64,000 nucleotides of DNA from an uncultured Clostridia bacterium. GTDB lineage: Bacteria; Bacillota; Clostridia; Peptostreptococcales; Anaerovoracaceae. A program made the translations under genes and the position numbers. Positions 34,432 through 43,056 of the stretch are shown here, one piece after another (the first letter of the stretch is position 1; every line of letters begins with the position of its first letter). The stretch is from positions 36,103 to 100,102 of the forward strand of contig CAKQQT010000009.1 in the NCBI GenBank assembly GCA_934271235.1, read 5' to 3'. The notes beneath the pieces are model-generated. The model saw nothing but the letters and a program-made list of their open reading frames with translations, made no database searches and was not told the origin of the DNA.

Positions 34432-34462
34432 TTGACATGGAGTCTACCCCATTTATTAAAAT
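34432..34462 (+). promoter_or_regulatory. MerR-type promoter of the hisD-like operon
   Basis: TTGACA (34432-34437) and TAAAAT (34457-34462) are 19 bases apart. That is the overlong spacer that MerR activators correct by twisting DNA. The spacer contains the dyad ATGGAGT-CT-ACCCCAT, related to the one in the regulator's own promoter. Confidence 0.82.
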
Positions 34463-34540
34463 TAGTGGGTGCAATACAATAATGCGATAAAGCGATAAAG
34501 CAATAAAGCAACAAAACGATGAAAGAGGACAAACGATATC

Positions 34541-35803
34541 ATGATGAAGTATATAAAAAAGGCAAAAGAACGAACCGCTGAAGATCATCGCCAGCTGCGG
34601 CAGACCGTAGCGGAGATCATAGAAAACGTATGCGCGAACGGAGACGCGGCGCTCCATGAATACAGCCGCCGTTTCGACGCGTCGGACCGGAAAACCTTCC
34701 GCGTCAGCCAGAAGGAGATCCGAGAGGCATACAAAAAGATGACAGAACAAGAACTTGCGGACTTAAAAGAGGCGAAAGCGAATATCGAGGCTTTTGCCAA
34801 AGCGCAGAAAGCCGCCTTAGCTCCCATAGAAGATTTCTGCCCGCGGCCGGGCATCCATCTTGGCCATCGTGTCATTCCGACGGCGTCCTGCTGCTGTTAC
34901 GTGCCGGGAGGCAGCTATCCTTTGTTTTCGACTGCGTTGATGCTGATCACACCCGCGAAAGTAGCCGGCGTACCCAGAGTCTGCGCGACAGCGCCGGTCG
35001 TTCACGGGACCGAAAGCATCCACTACAAAACATTAGTTGCCATGGATCTTGCCGGAGCGGATGAGATCTACACCGTAGGCGGAGCGCAGGCGATCGCGGC
35101 ATTCGCGTACGGGACCGAAGAGATCAAGCCGGTCGATATGATCGTCGGCCCGGGAAACCGATTCGTGGCGGAGGCAAAGCGGCAATGCTATGGGCAGATC
35201 GGGATCGACTTTATCGCCGGGCCGAGCGAAGTACTGGTGATCGCGGATGAATGCGCGAAGCCGGATGTCATTGCGGCGGACCTGCTTGCGCAATGCGAGC
35301 ATGATCCAAATGCCAAAGGCATCTTGCTGACGACCAGCGAAACCTTAGCAGAGCAGACGATCGAAGCCGTGGAGGAAGAACTTAAGACCTTGGAAACGGC
35401 AGCGATCGCCAGAAAATCCTGGGATGATTACGGCGAAGTGATCGTGCTGTCAGATCTATCCGAAGCGATCGCGCTCTGCAATGAAACGGCACCGGAGCAT
35501 CTGGAAGTCAATATCAAAGATCCGGATACGATCCTGGATAAGCTGGTCAATTATGGATCTTTATTCTTGGGAGGAAATACAGCAGAGGTATTCGGAGACT
35601 ACGCGTCAGGAACGAACCATACGCTCCCGACGGTCAAAGCCGCGCGTTATACCGGCGGCGTGTGGGCCGGAACTTTCCTGAAAGTCTGTACCTTCCAGTG
35701 GATGACAACGGAGGCATCCCAAAAGATCGCGCCTTTGGTAGATCGTATGGCAAAGGGCGAAGGTCTTATGGGACATGCCAAAGCAGCAGAAAAACGTTAC
35801 TAG
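34541..35803 (+). CDS. Histidinol dehydrogenase-family NAD-dependent alcohol dehydrogenase, catabolic type
   Basis: HisD-family enzymes oxidise an alcohol to an acid in two steps with zinc and NAD. The 420-residue protein keeps the zinc ligands and catalytic bases: AQCEHDP (Gln and His), APEHLEV (Glu-His pair), GDYASGTNHTLPT (Asp) and the final GHAKAAEKRY (His). No other histidine biosynthesis gene is near. Instead it heads an operon with a sugar-type carrier, an amidohydrolase and (after a separate promoter) BKACE. HisD paralogs such as sulfopropanediol dehydrogenase act in catabolism, so a catabolic polyol or amino alcohol substrate is likely. Confidence 0.87.
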   Translation: MMKYIKKAKERTAEDHRQLRQTVAEIIENVCANGDAALHEYSRRFDASDRKTFRVSQKEIREAYKKMTEQELADLKEAKANIEAFAKAQKAALAPIEDFCPRPGIHLGHRVIPTASCCCYVPGGSYPLFSTALMLITPAKVAGVPRVCATAPVVHGTESIHYKTLVAMDLAGADEIYTVGGAQAIAAFAYGTEEIKPVDMIVGPGNRFVAEAKRQCYGQIGIDFIAGPSEVLVIADECAKPDVIAADLLAQCEHDPNAKGILLTTSETLAEQTIEAVEEELKTLETAAIARKSWDDYGEVIVLSDLSEAIALCNETAPEHLEVNIKDPDTILDKLVNYGSLFLGGNTAEVFGDYASGTNHTLPTVKAARYTGGVWAGTFLKVCTFQWMTTEASQKIAPLVDRMAKGEGLMGHAKAAEKRY

Positions 35804-35819
35804 AAAAGGAGGCTTTAAA

Positions 35820-37226
35820 ATGTCAAAACGTTATGAACCAAAAGCTCTGAGTATGGGCTGCACGATCGGATACGGCATCGGTGCTGTCGGGGAAGGCATC
35901 GGCTACAATGTATTCTTCTCGTTCTTCAGTTTTTTCCTCACGACCGTAGCAGGGATACCTCCTGCCATCGCCGGTGTGATCTCCAGCGTAGCCGTATTAT
36001 GGGATGCGGTCACAGACCCGATCATCGGCAACTGGTCGGATACGACCAGAAACCCAAAGGGCAGAAGACGTCCTTTCATCATGGTCGGCTCCATCTTGTT
36101 CGGCGTTTCTATCGCGCTGGTATTTTTTAATTTTGATATTTCGGTCGGATTCAAAACATTCTACTTTGTCCTGGCCAATGGATTTTATTGGGTAGCGCTG
36201 ACAGCCTGTGTGATCCCGCACATTTCTCTGGGGTCTGAGCTGACCGATGACTTCAATGAAAGGACAAAGCTCCGCAGCTGCGCCGTGACCCTTATGGGCA
36301 TCGGTACGCTGATCGCAACGAGTTCGACCTTGCTGCTGGTAAAATTCTATACAGGTGTTTTCGGCTCGGAATCCGCAGGATGGGCAGCAACCGGGATCAC
36401 GTTCGGGGTCATCGTTGCGCTCGTATATAACCTGTGCTGTATCGTAGTAAAAAAGCTGGAACCGGCAAATCCGAACCTGACCGTGGAACAACCGAAGAAG
36501 CAATTAAAGGAAACTTTGACGGCATTTCTGCACAACGCCAAAAGAGCTTTCAAAAACAAAGCGCTCAGGATGCTGATCGTTGTAAACTTCTCCTATAATG
36601 TCTTTGTTACGCTGTCCTCCGGGCTGCTGGTCTATGTGCTCTCCTATGTATTTGCATATGATGAGGCGCAGACCTCTACGGTCTATCTGGTGCAGGGGAT
36701 CCTGGTGATCCTGACCGCGATCATCGCCGGGTACGCAGCGAATAAAACCGATAAAAAGATCGTTATGGAAGGCAGTATGCTCCTGACGATCCTAGCTTGT
36801 CTGATCATCGGATTCCTTCCGTCCACAAGCGTGCTGCTTTATACCTATGTGGTCATTTACGCGCTCGGCAATTCCGGATTCTGGACGATGATCTACGCGA
36901 TGTCCTATGACAGCGCGATCGTGGAACAGATCGAGACGGGAGAAAAACCGGACGGTCTTTACACGTCGCTGATCGGCTTGTTTATGAAATTCGGAAACGC
37001 GCTCGGAACTCTGATCATGGGCTTTGGTCTTCAGCTGATCGGATTTTCTTCGGAATCGGAAGCGCAAACGGAAGCAACGGTGCACGGCATCAAGCTGCTG
37101 TTTGGCATCGCTCCTTCGATCGTCATTTTGATCGGGTTGCTCGCGGCGGCTGCCTATCCGCTGACCAAGGCGAAATATACCGAGCTGCAGGAAATCCTCA
37201 AAGCAAAAGAAAACGCCGCGCAGTAG
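35820..37226 (+). CDS. GPH-family (glycoside-pentoside-hexuronide) cation symporter
   Basis: A 468-residue carrier with 12 predicted helices. The N-terminal helix pair carries AVLWDAVTDPIIGNWSDTT with the Asp residues typical of the MelB/GPH group, followed by NPKGRRRPFIMVGS. Family substrates include disaccharides and glucuronides. AAAGGAGG precedes ATG 35820. It is 16 bases after the hisD-like gene and so is cotranscribed, probably importing the substrate of that dehydrogenase or of the amidohydrolase. Confidence 0.9.
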   Translation: MSKRYEPKALSMGCTIGYGIGAVGEGIGYNVFFSFFSFFLTTVAGIPPAIAGVISSVAVLWDAVTDPIIGNWSDTTRNPKGRRRPFIMVGSILFGVSIALVFFNFDISVGFKTFYFVLANGFYWVALTACVIPHISLGSELTDDFNERTKLRSCAVTLMGIGTLIATSSTLLLVKFYTGVFGSESAGWAATGITFGVIVALVYNLCCIVVKKLEPANPNLTVEQPKKQLKETLTAFLHNAKRAFKNKALRMLIVVNFSYNVFVTLSSGLLVYVLSYVFAYDEAQTSTVYLVQGILVILTAIIAGYAANKTDKKIVMEGSMLLTILACLIIGFLPSTSVLLYTYVVIYALGNSGFWTMIYAMSYDSAIVEQIETGEKPDGLYTSLIGLFMKFGNALGTLIMGFGLQLIGFSSESEAQTEATVHGIKLLFGIAPSIVILIGLLAAAAYPLTKAKYTELQEILKAKENAAQ

Positions 37227-37261
37227 TACAATTTACGGAAAGCATATCGGAGGTCTTTCAA

Positions 37262-38797
37262 ATGAAAAAAATGATATACGCGACCATTTATACGATGGAT
37301 CGGGATCACCCCACCGCGGAAGCCATGGGGATCGAAGAAGATCGCATATTCTTTACGGGCACAAGAGAGGAAGCACAGGCGATCGAAGTTGACGAGACTC
37401 TTGCATACCCGGATAAAGTCATACTCCCCGGGTTTATCGATACCCATGTGCACGTCATCCCATCCGGGCTGTTTATGACCGGAGCAGACCTTTCGCAGGC
37501 AAAAGATCTGGCGGAAGTCCTCGAGATCCTGCGGGTCAAGGCAGCGGAAACGCCGGAAGGTAAATGGGTGATCGGCGCATTCTTTCAGGATAAGCATGTG
37601 AAGGAAAAGCGTTTTCCGGACCGATACGAACTCGACAGCGTATCGACCAAACATCCGATCTTTATCTGTCACAATGATCTGCATCCGTTTTCTTTTAACT
37701 CCAAAGCTCTCGAGCTGCTGCAGTTTGATCCGGCCTTAGACGGGATCTGCACGGATGAGAACGGAGAACTGACAGGATGTGTCGTAGACCCGGCCTGCAT
37801 GGATTCTCTGGAACGGATCTATTCGTTCTTCTCGGATGAGGATCTCATCCGAGGCTGTAAGGCCGTGGATGAAATGGCCGTGGCCAATGGTGTCACAACG
37901 GTCTTTGGCAAGGATTCGATCCGGGTCCTGAAGCTTCGTGAACAGAACCAAGATCTGTTCCACGCGGAATTTAAACCCATGTGGATGACCTATAATACCG
38001 GTGACTGGGAAGGTCTGCAGGAGATCTTAGAGGATGAGGCGCTGCGCGAAAAAACCTGCATCTGCACGTTCGCGGATGGTGCCTTTGACGGATGGTCGGC
38101 ATCGATGATCGAGCCTTATGAAGGCAGACCGACAGAGTTCGGCATGCTGCTCCATACCGATGAGGAACACTACGGATTCGCAAAGGCTGCGCGCGAGCAT
38201 GATCTTCAGTTTTCGACGCACGCCATCGGGGACCACGCCATTGAGCAGGTCATCCGGGTATATGAGAGGGTACTCAAGGAAAATCCAAAGGAAGACCACA
38301 GATTTCGCATTGAGCACTTCGAATTGCCGACAAAACCGTCGATCAAAAAGGCTGCGGAGCTCGGGATCGCTCTCGGAATGCAGCCGCTGCTGATCGAAGT
38401 GTGCGAGGGCATGGACTTGTCCGGTTATGCATGTTTCATCGGCGATCGTGCCGGCAAATGCAGTCCTTATCGATCCATCCTGGATCAAGGCATCCTGGTA
38501 GGCGGAGGCACCGATTTTCCGGTAACACCGATGCGGCCGCTGCATGGCGCCAGGATCTGCATGACGCAGCCGACGGAATCAGAACGGATCACGCTGATGG
38601 AATGTCTGGAGATGAATACGTGCAATGCGGCCAAGCTGGGCTTCTTGGAGGACCGCAAGGGCATGCTCCGCCCCGGCATGGATGCGGACTTTATCGTACT
38701 GGATCAGAATCCGTTTGCCGTTCCGGTCGAAGCCTTGTCCGATATCCGCGTGGAACAAACCTACGCGCGCGGAAAACTGGTCTATTCCAAAGCGTAA
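37262..38797 (+). CDS. YtcJ-like amidohydrolase
   Basis: A metal-dependent hydrolase of the amidohydrolase superfamily, 511 residues. It shows the first metal motif PGFIDTHVHVIPSG (about residue 60), further ligands in FSTHAIGDHAIEQV (about 320), HRFRIEHFE and the late GGGTDFPVTP aspartate. YtcJ-type enzymes deacylate or hydrolyse N-acyl or cyclic amide compounds. The substrate is unknown. Third in the MerR-controlled operon, it is followed by a strong terminator. Confidence 0.88.
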   Translation: MKKMIYATIYTMDRDHPTAEAMGIEEDRIFFTGTREEAQAIEVDETLAYPDKVILPGFIDTHVHVIPSGLFMTGADLSQAKDLAEVLEILRVKAAETPEGKWVIGAFFQDKHVKEKRFPDRYELDSVSTKHPIFICHNDLHPFSFNSKALELLQFDPALDGICTDENGELTGCVVDPACMDSLERIYSFFSDEDLIRGCKAVDEMAVANGVTTVFGKDSIRVLKLREQNQDLFHAEFKPMWMTYNTGDWEGLQEILEDEALREKTCICTFADGAFDGWSASMIEPYEGRPTEFGMLLHTDEEHYGFAKAAREHDLQFSTHAIGDHAIEQVIRVYERVLKENPKEDHRFRIEHFELPTKPSIKKAAELGIALGMQPLLIEVCEGMDLSGYACFIGDRAGKCSPYRSILDQGILVGGGTDFPVTPMRPLHGARICMTQPTESERITLMECLEMNTCNAAKLGFLEDRKGMLRPGMDADFIVLDQNPFAVPVEALSDIRVEQTYARGKLVYSKA

Positions 38798-38800
38798 GGT

Positions 38801-38848
38801 ACGATCGGCGGAGTCTGCGGCAAAGCCAGACTCCCGCTCATCGTTTTT
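38801..38848 (+). terminator. Intrinsic terminator after the amidohydrolase gene
   Basis: GCGGAGTCTG (about 38808) pairs with CAGACTCCCGC (to about 38837), with CGAT/ATCG outer pairs, followed by TTTTT. Confidence 0.75.
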
Positions 38849-38873
38849 GAAAATTGCTCCTTTCCTAAATAGT

Positions 38874-38889
38874 TGGCACGGATTATGCT
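38874..38889 (+). promoter_or_regulatory. Sigma-54-like promoter of the second BKACE gene
   Basis: TGGCAC-GGATT-ATGCT has a perfect -24 half and the invariant GC of the -12 half at correct spacing. The GTTGCA-N4-TGCAAC operator of module A is not visible upstream, so a different activator would be needed. The start codon is 82 bases downstream. Confidence 0.65.
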
Positions 38890-38970
38890 TATATATTTTG
38901 CAGCGGTTTATATAAAGGCGAAAAGGCCTTTTCAAAAAAGAACAAAACTTAGGATCTCGGAGGTACGAAA

Positions 38971-39810
38971 ATGGGAGATAAAAGAATCATATCCGTTGCA
39001 ATTACAGGCAATTGGGGCGATAAGAGCACCAATCCGGCAATCCCGATGACACCGGAGGAAATGGCGGCTGACGCCTATGCATGTTGGCAAGCAGGCGCTG
39101 CAATCGTGCATATTCACATGCGTGATGAAGAAGGACATCCGACTATGCGGACGGATCTTTTTGAAAGAACGATTAAACTGATACAGGAAAAATGCGATGT
39201 GATCATCAACATGACCTCATCCGGCGGGCATTCGCTTGACGGCATGGCTGCGGATGAAACCAGAATGCAGCCGTTTCGGGTGCTGAAACCGGAAATGGGA
39301 TCCTATGACTGCGGGACGATGAACTGGCTGCATCAGACCGTATTTGAGAACAATCCGCAATTCTTGGAGGGATTGGGAAAGCTTTATCAGGAAGTCGGCA
39401 CCAAGCCGGAGATCGAGATCTTTGATATCGGCATGCTTGACACGGCGAAGTATTATATCAAGAAAGGAATTTTAAAAGAACCTTGCCATTTCCAGTTTAT
39501 CATGGGAGCGCCGGGCGGCATGGCAGGCAGCATTGAAAACCTGGTATATCTCCACTCACAGCTTCCGGCAAATTCCACCTGGTCCGCAAGCGGATTAAGC
39601 AGATCCCACATTCCGGTGATGCTGACGGCGCTTGCGCTGGGCGGCAACATCCGCGTGGGGCTTGAGGACAATATCTATTATTCCCACGGCGTTCTGGCGG
39701 AATCAAATCGCCAACTGGTAGAACGAGCCGTTCGCATTGTGGAGGCAGCCGGCTTTGAGCCTGCGACACCGGCGGAAGCCAGAGAAATGCTTGGAATTGC
39801 TGCTCGCTAA
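38971..39810 (+). CDS. Beta-keto acid cleavage enzyme (BKACE family), copy 2
   Basis: The same reaction class as copy 1: 3-oxoacid plus acetyl-CoA gives acetoacetate plus acyl-CoA. The 279-residue protein has zinc ligands in AIVHIHMRDE (about residues 47-49) and VGLEDNIYY, and the same INMTSSGGH and EIEIFDIGMLDTAKYY segments. It is clearly paralogous to 25876-26733 but differs in loops around the substrate carboxylate, so it may take a different 3-oxoacid. It stands alone behind its own promoter and before a terminator. AGGAGGT-like GGAGGTACG precedes the ATG. Confidence 0.9.
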   Translation: MGDKRIISVAITGNWGDKSTNPAIPMTPEEMAADAYACWQAGAAIVHIHMRDEEGHPTMRTDLFERTIKLIQEKCDVIINMTSSGGHSLDGMAADETRMQPFRVLKPEMGSYDCGTMNWLHQTVFENNPQFLEGLGKLYQEVGTKPEIEIFDIGMLDTAKYYIKKGILKEPCHFQFIMGAPGGMAGSIENLVYLHSQLPANSTWSASGLSRSHIPVMLTALALGGNIRVGLEDNIYYSHGVLAESNRQLVERAVRIVEAAGFEPATPAEAREMLGIAAR

Positions 39811-39871
39811 AAAACAAAACGCCGGCAGGGGAAGCGCCCTGCGGAACGGCACACATACTTAACACCACCCG

Positions 39872-39898
39872 CCCATCGGCACACTGCCGATGGGTTTT
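39872..39898 (+). terminator. Intrinsic terminator after BKACE copy 2
   Basis: CCCATCGGCA (39872-39881) pairs perfectly with TGCCGATGGG (39885-39894) around CAC, followed by TTTT. Confidence 0.82.
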
Positions 39899-39901
39899 CG
39901 C

Positions 39902-39930
39902 TTGTATCTTCCCGCAAAATCAAGTATACT
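39902..39930 (+). promoter_or_regulatory. Promoter of the AAA-ATPase-like gene
   Basis: TTGTAT (39902-39907), a 17-base spacer, then TATACT (39925-39930). Confidence 0.6.
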
Positions 39931-39988
39931 ATAGGCATACGAAGTGCGTAGATAAGAAGGAAGAATACCGAGAAAGGAGTATGCATCC

Positions 39989-41695
39989 ATGCGTAACACC
40001 GAAGAACGGAAAAAAATCTCCATCGGCGTGGAGGATTTTAAAGAGATCATTGATAAAAACGGCTATTTTGTCGATAAGACCTTGATGATACAGAACTTGG
40101 TCAAGAGCAACGTAAAGGTCACCTTATTTACCCGGCCGCGGCGCTTCGGCAAGACGCTGAACCAGTTTATGATCCGCCGCTTTTTTGAGGATGAGATCAC
40201 AGAGAAAGGGGAAAAGATCGACAACGGCTATCTCTTTGACGGTCTGGCGATCACAGAATGCGGGGAAGAGATCCTGGCACATCAGCAGCAATATCCGGTG
40301 ATCTTTATGAGCCTGAAGTCTGCGAAGCAGGATGACTACCAAACTGCCTATGCCTGCTTGATCGATGAAATCTGCAAAGAGTTCCAAAGGCATTGTTATG
40401 TACTGCAGGGCGAAATGCCGCAGCGTGATCGTGAGATTTTTGAACGGATTTTGCTTGGCAGAGGAAACAAGGAGGAATATGCGAAAGCGCTTGGCTTTCT
40501 CTCCGCGTGTCTGGCCAGATATCATGGACACAACACCATCATTCTCATCGACGAATACGATGTGCCGCTTGAGAATGCCTATTTCCGAGGCTTTTACGAT
40601 GAGATGATCAGCTTTATCCGTTCACTCTTTGAATCCGCGCTCAAGACCAACCCATATCTTGAGAAAAGCGTGATCACCGGGTGCCTGCGGATCAGCAGGG
40701 AGAGCATTTTTACCGGGCTGAACAATCTGGCAATCGACAGCGTACTGCATACGGACTATGGTGACAGCTTCGGTTTTACCGAGACGGAAGTAGAAGAAAT
40801 GCTCCGCTATTATGATCTTTTGGCAGAACTGCCGGAAGTGAAAAAATGGTATGATGGCTATTTGTTCGCGGATATTGAGATCTATAATCCGTGGAGCATC
40901 ATCAATTATGTCCATGACCGCGACCGCAGGATCACGCAGTTTGCGCTGCCGTATTGGTCGAATTCCTCATCGAACAGCATCATCCGCGAAATGGTAGGAG
41001 ATGCTGATGAGAAAGACCGAGAAGATCTGGAAATTTTGATCAACGGCGGCACGATCGAAAAGCCGGTGCATGAGGAGATCACCTATGGCGATATCCATCA
41101 GTCACAGGAAAATCTCTGGAATTTCCTGTTTTTCACCGGATATCTCAAAAAGATCAGCGAGCGTCAGGAGACGAAAGACGGAGATATCAGTATCGAAATG
41201 GCGATCCCAAATCTGGAAGTGAAAAAAATCTACCGAGACTCTATCACCTACTGGTTCGATCAGCGGATGAAAGAGACCGACCGCAGCCCGCTGAAACATG
41301 CCTTGGAAGCCGGAGACTGCAAAGCCGCCGAGGATTTTATCAACCGGCAGCTCATGGATACCATCAGCTATTTCGATCATGCCGAGAGTTTCTATCACGG
41401 CTTCATGGCAGGGCTCCTGACGAACATCGGCGGCTACCGTGTGAGATCCAATCGTGAGAGCGGAAACGGCAGACCGGATATCGTGATGGAGGAACTCAAA
41501 TTCATGGGGCGCGCGATCATCTTGGAACTCAAGATCTCCGACACTTTCCGCGGCATGGAGAAAAAGTGCGAAGAAGGACTCGCGCAGATCGAAGCGCAAA
41601 ACTACGCGCAGCCGCTCGAAGATGACGGCTATCAGGAGATCCTCAAATATGCCATCTGCTTCTTCAAGAAGGGATGCATGATCCGAAAAGCTTAA
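39989..41695 (+). CDS. AAA-ATPase-like protein with C-terminal PD-(D/E)XK nuclease-like domain
   Basis: A 568-residue protein of a family common and multicopy in gut and rumen anaerobes. The N-terminal part (IGVEDFKEIIDKNGYFVDKTLMI, then TRPRRFGKTLN at about residue 48) is the AAA-ATPase-like P-loop region. IILIDEYDVPL (about 183) is the Walker B. Near residues 480-525 the segment NGRPDIVMEE...AIILELKI holds the Asp and E-x-K of a PD-(D/E)XK nuclease. The function is unknown; defence or mobile-element roles have been suggested for the family. It is monocistronic, with its own promoter and terminator. Confidence 0.88.
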   Translation: MRNTEERKKISIGVEDFKEIIDKNGYFVDKTLMIQNLVKSNVKVTLFTRPRRFGKTLNQFMIRRFFEDEITEKGEKIDNGYLFDGLAITECGEEILAHQQQYPVIFMSLKSAKQDDYQTAYACLIDEICKEFQRHCYVLQGEMPQRDREIFERILLGRGNKEEYAKALGFLSACLARYHGHNTIILIDEYDVPLENAYFRGFYDEMISFIRSLFESALKTNPYLEKSVITGCLRISRESIFTGLNNLAIDSVLHTDYGDSFGFTETEVEEMLRYYDLLAELPEVKKWYDGYLFADIEIYNPWSIINYVHDRDRRITQFALPYWSNSSSNSIIREMVGDADEKDREDLEILINGGTIEKPVHEEITYGDIHQSQENLWNFLFFTGYLKKISERQETKDGDISIEMAIPNLEVKKIYRDSITYWFDQRMKETDRSPLKHALEAGDCKAAEDFINRQLMDTISYFDHAESFYHGFMAGLLTNIGGYRVRSNRESGNGRPDIVMEELKFMGRAIILELKISDTFRGMEKKCEEGLAQIEAQNYAQPLEDDGYQEILKYAICFFKKGCMIRKA

Positions 41696-41758
41696 AAGAA
41701 AGGCACTGCTGACTTTGCTAGATTTTTTAAGTGGAAGAACCAAATAAAAGAAAACCCG

Positions 41759-41806
41759 AAAAGACTCTCACCAAGTATATTGTTGATAGGATAGAGAGTC
41801 TTTTTT
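41759..41806. terminator. Intrinsic terminator between convergent genes
   Basis: AAAAGACTCTC (41759-41769) pairs with GAGAGTCTTTT (41794-41804), with six T at the end. It can act on both strands. Confidence 0.8.
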
Positions 41807-41832
41807 AGTGGGATAGTAATGGAGGGGAAGCT

Positions 41833-42666
41833 TCAATCTTCATTCATTATCATTCTGCCGACAATTCCGCCGGTTACATCTAAGACCGTTCCGGTTACGT
41901 ATGATGACAGATCGGTTGACAGGAATTCTATTGCGTTGGCACAATCCTCTAATGTACCAAAGCGCTTCATGGCGACATTTCTTAAGAACGATTTTTCCCC
42001 AACTTGCTTAAAGTTTTTTTCGAGCCGCCCCGTTTTGATAAAACCGGGGGCGAGCGCGTTTACGGTAATATTATAAGGTCCGCATTCCTGTGCCAGGGAG
42101 CGTGTATAGTGTGCAATTGCAGCTTTTGCCGTTGCATAATGTGAATAACTCCCATCGCTGTTCGCAAGCAAGCCGCCAACGGAGATAACATTAATGATTT
42201 TTCCGTAACATCGTTCCTTCATGCCGGATACCACGGCATTACAAGTATATACGGTACTATAAAGATTTTTTTCCATGACAGCGTAAAAATCATTCCAGTT
42301 TAGACTGCCGGCTTTGTTTCCGGACGGAGCGCCAACTCCACCGCCTGCGTTGCAAATACAAATATCGATACTTCCAAACTTTCTCTCTATCGTCTCGATG
42401 GCAGAAAAAACAGCTTCTTTTTTTGTGAAATCTGCTTCGATACCGATTGCCTGAACACCCAAGGCAAGACATTCGTCAACGGTCGTATCCGCAGTCATTA
42501 AAGCAGCTTCTGCTTCATAATCAAGGTAGGAATGCAGGTTTCGAGCTGTGACTGCAACATTGGCTCCTAATTCGGCAAGTCTGATTGCGTATGCACGGCC
42601 TAACCCACGTGAAGCGCCGGTAATGAGTGCAGTCTTTCCAATCAGTGGTTTATTGCGATCATACAT
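41833..42666 (-). CDS. Short-chain dehydrogenase/reductase
   Basis: An NAD(P)-dependent oxidoreductase of the classical SDR type with 277 residues. It has the cofactor motif TGASRGLG (about residue 16), NAGGG near 105, and catalytic Ser in VISVGGLL and Tyr-Lys in YSHYATAKAA. I placed the start at 42666, where AAAGGAGA lies seven bases upstream. It is divergent from abfD copy 2 across a 390-base region and may share its regulation. The substrate is unknown. Confidence 0.9.
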   Translation of the reverse strand: MYDRNKPLIGKTALITGASRGLGRAYAIRLAELGANVAVTARNLHSYLDYEAEAALMTADTTVDECLALGVQAIGIEADFTKKEAVFSAIETIERKFGSIDICICNAGGGVGAPSGNKAGSLNWNDFYAVMEKNLYSTVYTCNAVVSGMKERCYGKIINVISVGGLLANSDGSYSHYATAKAAIAHYTRSLAQECGPYNITVNALAPGFIKTGRLEKNFKQVGEKSFLRNVAMKRFGTLEDCANAIEFLSTDLSSYVTGTVLDVTGGIVGRMIMNED

Positions 42667-42784
42667 AAATTTTCTCCTTTCATCGCTTAGAGGACATATA
42701 AAAAACTTTTGAATTTTGAACAAATTCTACCACACAGAAATACTGATAGAAAGTAAAAAAGACTTTTAGAAAAAATATGCGACA

Positions 42785-42794
42785 TGTTACGTAA
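42785..42794. promoter_or_regulatory. Palindrome in the divergent SDR/abfD region
   Basis: GTTACGTAAC is a perfect 10-base palindrome in the 390-base region between the SDR gene and abfD copy 2, and could be an operator. No other strong promoter pair was recognised; a TTGACA at 42918 lacks a good -10 at normal spacing. Confidence 0.35.
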
Positions 42795-42838
42795 CGGAAA
42801 TGCTAGAAAATCGAAATCGTCACAAATGATACTTTTAA

Positions 42839-42880
42839 CCATCAAAAGCCGCAATTTTAAAGGAGGCTTTTTTTTGATGG
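42839..42880 (+). terminator. Terminator-like hairpin in the leader of the abfD-abfT-abfH operon
   Basis: CCATCAAAAGCC (42839-42850) pairs with GGCTTTT and the following T-rich GATGG (42865-42880). An eight-T run directly follows GGC. Upstream there is no plus-strand gene to terminate, so it may be an attenuator in the leader of the next operon if that transcript starts before 42839. Confidence 0.5.
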
Positions 42881-43056
42881 TTTTTAGCCTGTTAAGCGAT
42901 GAAATGCCTTTTTTTTTGACAAAGACGTCTTGAATTACGATTTTTAGTAAAGTAATCTACTAAGAAAGTTTTCAGAAAATCGCCGCGGTCAAGCTGATTA
43001 ATAAAAGCTTTGCCACGCCCACTTTCTGAATCATCAAAAAAGGAGAGGTGAATGAA

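Noticed and set aside
34541..35803. Biosynthetic histidinol dehydrogenase
   Set aside because: The catalytic residues fit, but there are no his genes around it and the operon partners are catabolic.
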